Source of the DNA: CAZIAK01 sp964537035
GTDB taxonomy: Bacteria; Planctomycetota; B15-G4
Direction of reading: 5' to 3'
DNA length: 64,000 bases
Assembly (NCBI GenBank): GCA_964537035.1
Contig: CAZIAK010000002.1
Coordinates: 62,001-126,000, forward strand
Shown: positions 34,499-44,743 of the stretch, one piece after another
Layout: every line of letters begins with the position of its first letter
Position numbering within the stretch: the first letter of the stretch is position 1
Notes under the pieces: model-generated
What the model was told of the DNA's origin: nothing
Database searches by the model: none
The model's input: the letters and a program-made list of their open reading frames with translations, nothing else
Program-made: the position numbers and the translations under genes

Positions 34499-35966
34499 GA
34501 GTCAGCCGCCACCAAAGGGGTCTGCGTGGAGCGATCAGCGAGCCACGCGTTCATCTCAGCAGTCACGTAGCGCACCGAAGGCCAGTCTTCGACCTTCTTG
34601 GACAGCTCTCGCCAGAGGGCCCAGTCTTCGGGCACGCCGTCTCCCGGATCGACCGCCGGTGCGATGGCCTGGGCCAGGCCTGCGCTGTTGACCCAGGTGC
34701 CCTTCTTCTCCACCGCGGTGCGAGCGGGCAAGACGATGACCGCCGCTTCAGTCGTCAGGGCGCTCTCCTGCACAGCCTGCATGACCAGGAAGTCGAGGTC
34801 GGCCAGCAGAGCAGGAGGCACTTCCACATCGCCAGAGACGATCAGGCCGCGCAGGGCGGGGCCATCGCCCGGCACGGGCTCGTAGCCCAGCTGCTGCGCG
34901 CCCGCCGTGTTCGGTGTGGCGTCGGCCTGCTTGAGGAAGCCGTCGGCTTCCCAGCTCGCGGCGCCGTGCCAGAAGTTGGTCACGCCCCTGCTCTCGGCCC
35001 AGTGTCGCAGGGCGAAGAGGTCTTCGCAGCTGCTCTTGGTGGAGGCCAGCACGGCCACCCCGGAGCCATCGCCCACCAAGGCGTCGAGGCGCTCGCCCAC
35101 CGAGTCGAGGAAGGCCGCCTGGCCGTCGATGCGAGCACCCCGCACCCGATCAGTGAGGTTGTAGTCGCTGTAGCTCAGTCGTCCGTCGTCGCACATCCAC
35201 GACTTGTTCACCTCGGCGTTGCGCCGAGGGGTGAAGCGCAACAGCTTGCCCTGGTAGGAGCCCGCAGAGATGTTGCAGCCGCGACTACAGCCAGGGCAGA
35301 CCGTGTCGACGAAGTCCATGAACCAGACCCGCTGCTTGAAGCGGAAGTCACGACTGGTCAGGGCCCCCACCGGGCAGATGTCGATGATGTTCATCTGGTA
35401 GGGGTCGGTCAGCGGGCCGTTCGGACCCAGGCTGATCATGCTCTCGCCGCCCATGCCTTCGACGCCCAGGGGACGGTCGTCGCGCACCTCTTCGAAGAAG
35501 CGCACGCAACGTGTGCAGAGAATGCAGCGCTCGGCGTCGAACATCACCTTGTCGGAGAACTCGGTGTGCTTGGGCTTGTTGCGCTTGTGCTCGACGAAGC
35601 GCGACTCGGCCGAGCCGTACTCGTAGCTGTACTCCTGCAGGGGGCACTCGCCAGCCTGATCGCAGATGGTGCAATCGAGGGGGTGGTTGGCCAGCAGGAA
35701 CTCCATCACGCCCTTGCGCGCCTTGACCACCACGTCGTTGGCGGTCTCGACCTTCATGTCGTTGCCGCAGGGCATCTGACAGGAGATGGCCAGCTTGCCG
35801 GAGTTGCCGTTCACCTCGACCAGGCAGATGCGGCAGTTGCCGTCGCTGCCGATATCGCGGTGATAGCAGTAATGGGGGATGTCGATACCCAGCTCGTCGC
35901 GGGCCGCCTCGAGGATCGTCGTCCCCGGGGCCACCTCGACCTCTTGGCTATCGATGGTGAGCTTGA

Positions 35967-35970
<4 letters not shown>
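34495..35970 (-). CDS. nuoG: NADH-quinone oxidoreductase subunit G, short form with N7 ligands
   Basis: 491 residues, much shorter than the E. coli form of about 900. The N-terminal third is complete: 2Fe-2S (N1b) ligands in CYYHRD-type PHYCYHRDIGSDGNCRIC, cluster N4/N5 ligands in HPLDCTICDQAGECPLQEY and RCILCTRC. Beyond these, CPGCSRGC followed 27 residues later by Cys (W-M-C-D-D) keeps the C-x2-C-x3-C-x27-C spacing of the extra N7 cluster. Only part of the molybdopterin-oxidoreductase-like domain follows. The stop overlaps the nuoH start and its ATG overlaps the nuoF stop. Confidence 0.93.
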
Positions 35971-37249
<1,279 letters not shown>

Positions 37250-37253
<4 letters not shown>

Positions 37254-37750
37254 CTGCAGCCCTCCAGCAGGTCGTCCACCTGGCTCAGGCTCAGGTTCTC
37301 GTGGCGCTTGTTGTTGATCAGCATGACCGGCGAGGTGCCACAGCTGGCCAGGCACTCGGCGGCCTTCAGCGTGAAACGCCCGTCGTCCGTGGTGCCGTTG
37401 CGATCGACGCCCAGCTTGGTCTCGAGATGGTCCCAGAGCTCTTTGTTGCCGCAGCTGTCGCACGACAAGGTGCGACACACGTGGAGCACATGGCGACCCA
37501 CCGGCTGCCCATAGAACATGGGATAGAAGCTGACCACCTCGTGCACCTCGATGGGCTTCACCGACAACAGCTCGGCCACCCAGGCCTGAGCGTCGCTGTC
37601 GAGCCAACCTCGAAGCTCTTGCACACGGCGCAACACAGGCACCATGGCGGCCTTCGGGAACGGGAAGCGGCTGCGGATCGCCTCGAGCTCCTCGACAATT
37701 TCCTTGTCGAACATCTCGGCTGATACTCCGTTGCTGGCGCTGTCTGTCAT
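37250..37750 (-). CDS. nuoE: NADH-quinone oxidoreductase subunit E (2Fe-2S)
   Basis: 166 residues from the ATG at 37750, equal to the E. coli length; a GTG at 37786 inside nuoD is also in frame. The N1a cluster ligands are in HVCRTLSCDSCG and AAECLASCGTSP. The conserved VHEVVSFYPMF segment precedes them. It sits between nuoD and nuoF, the canonical order. Confidence 0.94.
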
Positions 37751-37769
37751 CGTCGTCTCGGGACCGCGC

Positions 37770-38993
37770 TCAGCGGTCGCACTCACCCATCACGAAATCG
37801 ATGCTACCCAGGATCGCCATCACGTCGGCAACCAGGTACCCCGGGAGCAGCTCTTCAAGGATCTGCAGGTTGGCAAAGCTCGGCCCCCTGATGCGCAGCC
37901 GGTCAGGGCAGTGCCCGCCCTTGCTACGCAGGTAGAAACCCAGCTCGCCCTTCGGGTTCTCCACCGAGAAGTACACCTCGCCCACGGGGGCGCTGGAGCT
38001 CTCGGTGCCCACCATGAACTGGTGAATCAAGGCCTCCATGTTGGTGAGCACGCCGGTCTTCTCCGGCAGCACGCTCTTGAGCGTCTCGTCACCTTCGCGG
38101 TTGATCACCGGGCCTTCGGGGATGGTGTCCAGCACCTGGCCCAAGATCTCGCACGACTCACGCATCTCCATGATGCGCACCATGTAGCGATCAAAGCAGT
38201 CGCCCTCGACACCCACGGGGACGTCAAAGTCGTACTTCTCGTAGCCCGAGTAGGGCATGACCTTGCGCATGTCCCGATCGATGCCGCTGCCTCGGGCCAC
38301 CGGGCCGGTCAGGCCGTACTGCATGCACTGCTCTTTCGTGATGATGCCCACGCCCATGGTGCGCTTGCGCCAGATCTTGTTGCGCGAGAGCATGGCGTCG
38401 TACTCGTCGACGCGGCCGGGCATCTCTTTCACGAACGCGGCCAGCAAGGGCCAGAAGTCGTCGGGCAGATCGCGCTCGACGCCACCAATGCGGGTATAGC
38501 TGGTGGTGAAGCGGGCGCCGCAGATGCGTTCGATCAGGGTGTAGATCGTCTCCCGCTCGCGGAAGGTCCACAGGAAGATCGTCATGGCGCCCAGGTCCAT
38601 GGCGTAGGCGCCCAGACCGAGCAGGTGGGCCGAGATACGGGACAGCTCGTGGCAGATCACCCGGATCGCCTGGGCCCGCTCGGGGCACTCGATGCCGAAC
38701 AGCTTCTCGCAGGCCAGGGCGTAGGCCACGTTGTTCGACAGCGGCGCCAGGTAGTCGAGGCGATCGGTGTAGGGGATGAACTTGTGGTAGCTGTAGCCCT
38801 CGCCGACCTTCTCTTTGCCCCGATGCAAGAAGCCGATGTCGGGGAGGCAAGACTTGACCTCTTCGCCGTCGAGCTCGAGCACCAGCCGCAGCACGCCGTG
38901 GGTCGACGGGTGCTGGGGACCCATGTTGATCAGCATGGCTTCGGTGTCGACCTCGTCCGAAGTCTCCACGTCGAGAATGCGGGTCTCGGTCAT
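37770..38993 (-). CDS. nuoD: NADH-quinone oxidoreductase subunit D
   Basis: 407 residues from the ATG that overlaps the nuoC stop (ATGA); another ATG nine bases upstream is in frame. The quinone-site residues are in NMGPQHPSTHGVLRL. GFLHRGKEK and the C-terminal GSIDFVMGECDR match the 49-kDa family. Separate from nuoC, not fused. Confidence 0.96.
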   Translation of the reverse strand: MTETRILDVETSDEVDTEAMLINMGPQHPSTHGVLRLVLELDGEEVKSCLPDIGFLHRGKEKVGEGYSYHKFIPYTDRLDYLAPLSNNVAYALACEKLFGIECPERAQAIRVICHELSRISAHLLGLGAYAMDLGAMTIFLWTFRERETIYTLIERICGARFTTSYTRIGGVERDLPDDFWPLLAAFVKEMPGRVDEYDAMLSRNKIWRKRTMGVGIITKEQCMQYGLTGPVARGSGIDRDMRKVMPYSGYEKYDFDVPVGVEGDCFDRYMVRIMEMRESCEILGQVLDTIPEGPVINREGDETLKSVLPEKTGVLTNMEALIHQFMVGTESSSAPVGEVYFSVENPKGELGFYLRSKGGHCPDRLRIRGPSFANLQILEELLPGYLVADVMAILGSIDFVMGECDR

Positions 38994-39628
38994 GGCTGCC
39001 ACTCCTTCGTGTTCGAGATCTCACCGTCTTCGTCACGGGGACGAATGGGATCTGCGGAGGGCGCGCCCGGCTGGCCGGGGTGAGCGGGGACGGCCACCAT
39101 CCCGTCCGTGCCGTCGACGTTGCCCCCCAGGGCCCGGCGGGGAGCCGCGAAATCGCCCAGACCTTCGACCGGGTACTCCTTGCGCAGAGGCCAGCCGGTG
39201 AAGCGATCAGGCATCAGGATGCGGGTCATGTTGGGATGGCCAGCGAACGTCACCCCATACATGTCGTAGATCTCGCGCTCGAACCAACCGGCGCCCCGGA
39301 ACACGCCCGCCAGGGTGGGCACGTCGGCGCTCTTCTCGTCGATCGAGGTGACGAAGATGAGCCGGCGGTTCGTCACAGGGTGCACGATCAAGGTGATCAC
39401 ATCGAAGCGCAGCTCGGCGTCTTCTCCGTGGTCGGCGCCCAGGCGGTCGATGAACAGCTCGAAGCCGAGCTCGTCACGGGCGTAGGCGAGCACCTCGCAC
39501 TCGTGGGCGGGCTCAACCCACACCCGCACGTCGCCAGCGAACTCGACCGGCGCCTGGGTCACATCAGGAAAGGCTTCGTGGACAGCGGCAGCCGCCGTCG
39601 GATCGCCGTGATCAGTCATGGTGCTCAT
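38990..39628 (-). CDS. nuoC: NADH-quinone oxidoreductase subunit C
   Basis: 212 residues from the ATG overlapping the nuoB stop. The core GAGWFEREIYDMYGVTFAGH and RILMPDRFTGWPLRKEYP are diagnostic of the 30-kDa subunit. The C-terminal 45 residues are Pro/Asp-rich and variable. Confidence 0.95.
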   Translation of the reverse strand: MSTMTDHGDPTAAAAVHEAFPDVTQAPVEFAGDVRVWVEPAHECEVLAYARDELGFELFIDRLGADHGEDAELRFDVITLIVHPVTNRRLIFVTSIDEKSADVPTLAGVFRGAGWFEREIYDMYGVTFAGHPNMTRILMPDRFTGWPLRKEYPVEGLGDFAAPRRALGGNVDGTDGMVAVPAHPGQPGAPSADPIRPRDEDGEISNTKEWQP

Positions 39629-40146
39629 GAGCGCAGGGTCTTCTCCGACTCGATCTTCTTCTGCAGCTTCATCAGCGTGTTCAGCACGTTCTCTGGACGC
39701 GGCGGGCAACCCGAGACGTAGAAGTCGACAGGCAGAAACGTGTCGATGCCCTGCACCACGCTGTAGGTGCGATACATGCCGCCGCTGCTGGCGCAGGCGC
39801 CCATGCACATGACCCAGCGAGGCTCAGGCATCTGGTCGTAGACCCGCCGAGCCGCCACGGCCATCTTGTAGGTGCAGGTGCCCGCCACGAGCATGAGGTC
39901 GGACTGCCGGGGGCTGAAGCGAGCCACCTCGGCGCCAAAACGAGCCATGTCGAACTTGCTGCTCGCCGTGGCCATGAACTCGATGGCGCAGCAGGACAGC
40001 CCCAAGGGCAGAGGCCAGAGCGAGTTCTTGCGCGACCAGTTGATCAGCTCGTCGACCTTGGTGACGAAGAAGCCGCCCTCTTCGTTCAGCCCCGACTCGT
40101 TGGCCGTCTCGGGGACGATGATCTCGGTGGTCTGGGAGTTCGTCAT
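39625..40146 (-). CDS. nuoB: NADH-quinone oxidoreductase subunit B (N2 cluster)
   Basis: 173 residues. Cluster N2 ligands are the adjacent pair in LGLSCCAIEFM, the Cys in MCMGACASSGG and the Cys in VSGCPPRPE. N2 passes electrons to quinone. Four-base overlaps with nuoA and nuoC. Confidence 0.97.
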   Translation of the reverse strand: MTNSQTTEIIVPETANESGLNEEGGFFVTKVDELINWSRKNSLWPLPLGLSCCAIEFMATASSKFDMARFGAEVARFSPRQSDLMLVAGTCTYKMAVAARRVYDQMPEPRWVMCMGACASSGGMYRTYSVVQGIDTFLPVDFYVSGCPPRPENVLNTLMKLQKKIESEKTLRS

Positions 40147-40574
40147 GCGTCGCTCGCCTTCACGTTGGGGCCTTCACCATGGGACATTCCCGGGCGAGGC
40201 CGACTGGTCCATTCGAGGGCACCCTTCTTCACGACGTAGACCCAGCCCAGGAACAAGACGCCGATGAAAACCAGCATCTCGACGAAGGCGAACAGGCCCA
40301 GCGACTTGAACTTGATGGCCCACGGATAGAGGAACACCACCTCGACGTCGAAGAGGATGAACAGCATGGCCACCACGTAGAACTTGACCGAGAAGCGGCT
40401 GCGTCCGGTGGTGAACGGTTTCATGCCACACTCGAAAGCCGAGTCTTTGATCTCGTTGCGCTTGCCGCGCATGCCCAACAGGGCAGAGAGGCCCAGGCTG
40501 ACGATCGCGAAGCTGATCGCGAACAGCAGCAGCATGAGCACCGGCAGGTAGTCGTTCAGCGCCTCGGTGGGCAT
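40143..40574 (-). CDS. nuoA: NADH-quinone oxidoreductase subunit A
   Basis: 143 residues, three transmembrane helices. Conserved loop AFECGMKPF and the TM2 segment ILFDVEVVFLYPW with its acidic pair are clear. First gene of the 14-gene operon; GAGG lies about ten bases upstream of the ATG. The 156-base gap to the sulfatase-like gene should contain the operon promoter, but I could not identify it with confidence. Confidence 0.97.
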   Translation of the reverse strand: MPTEALNDYLPVLMLLLFAISFAIVSLGLSALLGMRGKRNEIKDSAFECGMKPFTTGRSRFSVKFYVVAMLFILFDVEVVFLYPWAIKFKSLGLFAFVEMLVFIGVLFLGWVYVVKKGALEWTSRPRPGMSHGEGPNVKASDA

Positions 40575-40730
40575 GGCCAGAGGCCTCGCTAGGGGGTGCT
40601 GGCAGGCCGCAACAACCTCAAATCGCAGCCGGACCGCAAAGTCCGCGGCATGGTAGCGAGGAGCCCCCGCTGGTGAAAGTCACAGGACCGGGAAATCCGG
40701 CGCGTTTCGAGGGCGCCCGGGCCTCTCAGC

Positions 40731-42188
40731 TCAGCCCTCGGGCTTGACGTCGTCGTCGCCCACGTAGCCCAGGGCCTTCAACTGCTCCCAGCGCTCGTCG
40801 GAGACCTCGGTGGTGCCGGGCTCGCTGACCTTGTGCGCGCTCATCCAGCCGTCCAGGCGTTCGGCCAGCCGGGCGGCCCGCTCGGGCTGCTCAGCGGAGA
40901 TGTCGGTCAGCTCTCCCGGGTCAGCGTCGAGGTCATAGAGCTGGGAGCTGCCATCGGGCTGCCGGATCAGCTTCTGGCGCCCCTGCACGATCGCCGTCAG
41001 ATAGCCGTAGGTGAACTCGTTTGAGGCCTGCCCCCGAGCCCTGTTCAGCAGCCGCTTCTCCTCGAAATGAGGGCGTTCCAAGAAGATCGGCCGATCAGGG
41101 AGGGTGCCACCCGCCACGGCGGGGCTCCAGAGATCGAGGCCCTCTCCCACCCGAGGCAGGCCGTGGTCGGCGCCGAAGGCCATGCGCTCGATGGTGGGCA
41201 GCAGATCACTGAGGGTGACCGGCGCGTCCAGGCGACTCCCCGCCCCGGCCCCATCGGGGGCCGCCAGGACCAGGGGCACCCGCATCATCTCTTCCCAGAG
41301 ATGGGTGCCGTGGGCCTTCTGGCCATGTTCGTAGAGGCCTTCTCCGTGATCGCCCACCACCACCACGATGGTGTTCTCCAGCAGGCCCTGGTCCTCCAGA
41401 CCCGCCAGCAGTCGCCCGACCTGCTCGTCCGTGAAGCGGATCTCGGCGGCGTAGGCCCACCAGTAGTCGGTCAGGGCTTCCACTCCGGCGACGTCCCTGA
41501 AACGCCCCTCCCGGGCCACGACCTGGGCCCGCACCTCATCGCGAGAAATGGCCTTCAGGTGCCGTTCTGGGGGCTCAAAAGACTTGTTCGCGTCACCATG
41601 GGGGTCGTAGTAATGGGCCCAGAGCATGAAAGGACGATCGTTCCCGCTCTGCTCGATCCAGCTCAGGGCCGCGCTGGTCACCGCCTTGGCCTTGCGCTGG
41701 GGAGGGTGCCCCTGCCGCCCCTCGCCCCAATCGCCCCCGGGCTGATCAAAATGTTCGAAGCCCTGATCGATGCCCGTGAGATCGTCCACGGCCAGGGAAC
41801 CGATGAAGGCGCCTGTGGCGTAACCTCGCTCGGCGCAGATCTCGGCCAGGGTCGTGTAGCCGTCATTGAGGGTGTACGTGTTCTCCAGGGCCCCATGGTC
41901 CCGAGGAGTCAGGCCGGTGAAGAGGGTGGCGTGGGCTGGCAGGGTCTGGGGCATGGGCGCGTAGGCCTGTGTAAACAGCACTCCCCGCTCGGCCAGGGCG
42001 TCCACATGAGGGGTGAGCTTCAGGGGGCTGCCGTAGGCCCCCAGGTGGTCCGCCCGGGTGGTGTCCATGGTGATCACCACGATATTGAGCCCACCGGGGT
42101 CGGCCGACTCGCCGCAACCGGCCAAAGACAGGGCCAAACCCAGGGCCAGCGCCCGGCGAGCGCTGGGGACGATCGAGAGGGTGATCAC
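40731..42188 (-). CDS. Sulfatase-like lipoprotein with Thr at the nucleophile position
   Basis: 485 residues from a GTG with AGAGG spaced correctly upstream. The signal ends in the lipobox LAGC (C25). The alkaline-phosphatase/sulfatase fold shows VVITMDTTRADHLGAYG (first metal site; second Asp is Thr), MPQTLPAHATLFTG (nucleophile motif; T82 replaces the formylglycine Cys) and VVGDHGEGLYEHG with the following HGTHLWEE (second metal site). The C-terminus ends with the family tail LKALGYVGDDD. It lacks the TPR region of the relative at 3283-5412. Location should be periplasmic or outer membrane; a phosphatase or phosphotransferase activity is more likely than sulfatase. No sulfatase-maturing enzyme gene is near. 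Confidence 0.87.
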   Translation of the reverse strand: MITLSIVPSARRALALGLALSLAGCGESADPGGLNIVVITMDTTRADHLGAYGSPLKLTPHVDALAERGVLFTQAYAPMPQTLPAHATLFTGLTPRDHGALENTYTLNDGYTTLAEICAERGYATGAFIGSLAVDDLTGIDQGFEHFDQPGGDWGEGRQGHPPQRKAKAVTSAALSWIEQSGNDRPFMLWAHYYDPHGDANKSFEPPERHLKAISRDEVRAQVVAREGRFRDVAGVEALTDYWWAYAAEIRFTDEQVGRLLAGLEDQGLLENTIVVVVGDHGEGLYEHGQKAHGTHLWEEMMRVPLVLAAPDGAGAGSRLDAPVTLSDLLPTIERMAFGADHGLPRVGEGLDLWSPAVAGGTLPDRPIFLERPHFEEKRLLNRARGQASNEFTYGYLTAIVQGRQKLIRQPDGSSQLYDLDADPGELTDISAEQPERAARLAERLDGWMSAHKVSEPGTTEVSDERWEQLKALGYVGDDDVKPEG

Positions 42189-42254
42189 GGAGAAACCTCT
42201 ACCACAGGGTCGGAATGAAGGGTGAGGGGCTGGGGGAGGGTCCGCAGCGGCTGA

Positions 42255-43082
42255 TCAAGTGGCCGACGGTCCATCGAAGCGCTCGCCACCCGTGTAGACA
42301 TTGAAGCGATCGCTGCGCAGAAAGCCCACCAGCGTCTGTCCGCCGTCAGCGGCCAGGTCGACGGCCAGGCTGGACGGCGCTGATACGGAGCAGATCACCG
42401 GAATGCCAGCTCTGCGTGCTTTTTGCACGATCTCGAAGCCAGCCCGGCCGGAGATGGCCAGCAGGGTCTGATGCAGGGGCAGTTGGCCGAAACGAATGGC
42501 CTGGCCGATGACCTTGTCCACCGCGTTATGCCGGCCGATGTCCTCGGCAGAGGCCAGCAACCGGCCTCGGGCGTCGAACAGCCCGGCGGCATGCAGCCCC
42601 CCGGTGCGCTCAAAGAGCTGCTGCTGACCCCGGAGGTCCGCCATCAAGCCGAGAATCAGCTCGGGGGAGAGAGCGGGCCCGGCTGCCACACGCTCAGCCG
42701 TCGAGCGGATCGCCTCAAGCGTGGCCTTGCCGCAGACGCCGCAGCTGCTGGCCATGAGGCCCGCTCGGGGAGTGCGCTCTTCGTCGAGAGTCGCGCCCTG
42801 GGCCAGGGAGACCACCACCACGTTGCCCCGTGCAAAGTCGGGCACGTCGGGGCAGGCCTGGACCGCCACCACGTGACCGGGCTGGGCCACCAGGCCTTCG
42901 GTGAACAAGAGCCCCCTCACCAAATCCCCGTCGTGTCCTGGCGTGCGCATGGTGACCAGCAGGCTGCGTTCGCCCAGGCGCACCTCCAGGGGCTCCTCGA
43001 TCGCCAGCTCGTCCGGCCGGAGCGGGCCCATGTTCTGGGCCGCCCAGGTGCGAATCTGCCGCTGGCCTGATGAGCCGGTCAC
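42255..43082 (-). CDS. fdhD: Formate dehydrogenase accessory sulfurtransferase FdhD
   Basis: 275 residues from a GTG; an in-frame ATG at residue 18 is a possible later start. FdhD takes sulfur from IscS and delivers it to the bis-MGD cofactor of formate dehydrogenase. The catalytic pair C114-x2-C117 is in SSCGVCGKA, and the cofactor-binding segment is SAEDIGRHNAVDKVIG, followed by ISGRAGFEIVQKA. No formate dehydrogenase gene lies in the window, so its client is elsewhere. The iscS in this window is a possible sulfur donor. Confidence 0.95.
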   Translation of the reverse strand: MTGSSGQRQIRTWAAQNMGPLRPDELAIEEPLEVRLGERSLLVTMRTPGHDGDLVRGLLFTEGLVAQPGHVVAVQACPDVPDFARGNVVVVSLAQGATLDEERTPRAGLMASSCGVCGKATLEAIRSTAERVAAGPALSPELILGLMADLRGQQQLFERTGGLHAAGLFDARGRLLASAEDIGRHNAVDKVIGQAIRFGQLPLHQTLLAISGRAGFEIVQKARRAGIPVICSVSAPSSLAVDLAADGGQTLVGFLRSDRFNVYTGGERFDGPSAT

Positions 43083-43442
43083 GTCGCCAGACCCTCGCCA
43101 GGGGGCCCAGGGCAGGGCCAGAGGCTTGAGCAGGGGCGGAGACCTGGGCCCGGCACCTGCTCGTCAGAGCCACTCTTGTCCCGGTGAACCTGACAGCCCA
43201 TGAGAGTCCTAGCCTCGATCTTGCTTCGACGACGAAACGTTGACGATCTCCCCGAGGGAGGCGCCTCCGCAGGCAGCATACCCATGGGCTGCCTCTGAGC
43301 GGCCTTCCGGTGCTGGACGGCTGCCCGCCGCTCGCCGCAGCCCCAGCTCAGTGGATCGTGACCTCGGCTCCGGTCCGCGCCGAAACCATGACCCTTGTGG
43401 CCCCCACTGGTACCCACACCCGCGCCCCTCTAGCCTGTGGCC
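43083..43442. other. 360-base divergent spacer with palindromes, no gene
   Basis: Between fdhD and the AI-2E permease. It holds a perfect 12-bp palindrome GGAGGCGCCTCC (43257-43268) and a hairpin AGGCAGC/GCTGCCT (43271-43294, 10-base loop). Open frames here look non-coding. The permease -10 (TAGCCT) sits at the right end. Confidence 0.5.
43431..43436 (+). promoter_or_regulatory. Possible leaderless-type -10 of the AI-2E permease gene
   Basis: TAGCCT is followed by six bases and the ATG at 43443. It lacks the TG extension and no -35 stands out, so it is a weaker member of the group. Confidence 0.3.
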
Positions 43443-44549
43443 ATGAACTCGCTGCGTCTGCCCTCTGCTGCCAATACCCGCGCGCTCACGACCCTGGTGG
43501 GTGTGGTGGCGACCATCTTGGTGGGCTGGGTGCTCACCGAGGCGGCGCACATCCTGCAGCCCCTGGTCATCGCCATCCTGCTGTGCAGCATCCTCCAGCC
43601 TGTGGTGCGCGCCCTGGAGAAGGTGCGCATTCCCTGGTGGGTCACCGTGGTGGCCCTGGTTGCCTTGCTGGTCACGGGGCTGGTGCAGGGCGGCATGATC
43701 CTCTACGACGAGGTCGACTCGTTTCTGAAAGACCAGGACGGGCTGGTCGGATTGAAGGCCAGCCTCGAAGAGCGGGCCACCAACGCCCGCATCCCCAACA
43801 CGGTGATCGACGCGGTCAAGGGCATCGACCTGCGCACCCAGATCCTCGAGGTGGCGGGCAGCGTGAACGCCTTCATTCGCGGCGTGTTCCTGGTGGTGAT
43901 CTACATGCTGTTCATCTTTGGTGAGCAGGCCATCTTCCGGCGCAAGATCGTTGCCGTCGCCGAGGCCCGCTTCGACAACGCCAGCGAGCTGCTCAGCACC
44001 ATGGGCCAGGGCATTCAGCGCTACCTGGGCATCAAGATGGTGACCTCCCTGGCCACAGGCGTCCTGCTCTACACGCTGATGCAGTGGCTGGGTCTGCCCT
44101 ACGCCTTGCTGTTCGGCTTCATCACTTTCCTGCTCAACTTCATCCCGACCTTTGGCTCGATCGCCGCTTCGGTACCGCCCATCGCCGTGGCGCTGGGCAC
44201 CTTTGACGAGACCCTCACCCCCGCCATCAGCATCGCCATCGGCTATCTGGTGGTGAACATCTGTGTCGGGTCGCTCATCGAGCCTCGGCTCCTGGGCCGG
44301 GAGCTGAATCTCTCCCCCCTGGTCGTGCTGCTCTCCGTGGTGGTCTGGGCTGGCATGTGGGGTGTGCCCGGCATGTTCCTCTCTGTGCCCCTGACCGCCA
44401 CGGCCCAGATCGTGCTCTCCAAGCTCGATTCGACCCGCCCGCTGGCCCTGCTCCTGTCCAACGGGCCCCCGAAAGTCAGAGTCAAGGTGCTTCAGGACGA
44501 CGGGACCGTCAGCGAAGAGACCGTCCTGGACGTGGACGCCGGCTCCTGA
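43443..44549 (+). CDS. AI-2E family transporter (PerM/TqsA-like membrane protein)
   Basis: 368 residues with about eight transmembrane helices arranged as in the PF01594 family: paired helices at the N-terminus, a hydrophilic stretch of about 90 residues including DEVDSFLKDQDG, then a cluster of helices. The family signature is visible in LLFGFITFLLNFIPTFGS and GSLIEPRLLGRELNLSPLVVL. Members export autoinducer-2 or act as Na+/H+ antiporters or general permeases; the substrate here is unknown. The ATG at 43443 was preferred over the GTG six bases upstream. Two hairpins follow the stop. Confidence 0.85.
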   Translation: MNSLRLPSAANTRALTTLVGVVATILVGWVLTEAAHILQPLVIAILLCSILQPVVRALEKVRIPWWVTVVALVALLVTGLVQGGMILYDEVDSFLKDQDGLVGLKASLEERATNARIPNTVIDAVKGIDLRTQILEVAGSVNAFIRGVFLVVIYMLFIFGEQAIFRRKIVAVAEARFDNASELLSTMGQGIQRYLGIKMVTSLATGVLLYTLMQWLGLPYALLFGFITFLLNFIPTFGSIAASVPPIAVALGTFDETLTPAISIAIGYLVVNICVGSLIEPRLLGRELNLSPLVVLLSVVVWAGMWGVPGMFLSVPLTATAQIVLSKLDSTRPLALLLSNGPPKVRVKVLQDDGTVSEETVLDVDAGS

Positions 44550-44563
44550 CCCCCGGGCTGCCT

Positions 44564-44614
44564 GTGGGTAGAGACCCACGGCCTCCCCGTGCAACTCCAC
44601 CGTCTTGGCGGTGG
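44564..44614 (+). terminator. Tandem hairpins after the AI-2E permease
   Basis: GTGGGT-AGAG-ACCCAC (44564-44579) and CCACCG-TCTTGG-CGGTGG (44597-44614) are two perfect 6-bp stems. No T-run follows either. A small AGAAC/GTTCT repeat at 44631-44644 lies nearer the kinase gene and may be part of its control region. Confidence 0.4.
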
Positions 44615-44743
44615 TAGGCCAAACTCATACAGAACAGTCGTTCTAGGCGGAATTCCCCGAGGAAAGGCCCTCAGTGCGAAGCTGGACCCTGCCGATGAAG
44701 AGGGCCACGTCTCGAGCACGGCTCCCCCGGCACACGGCTCTGC

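Noticed and set aside
43079..43417. 112-codon minus-strand open frame upstream of fdhD
   Set aside because: No start site, homology or composition supporting a protein; overlaps palindromes.
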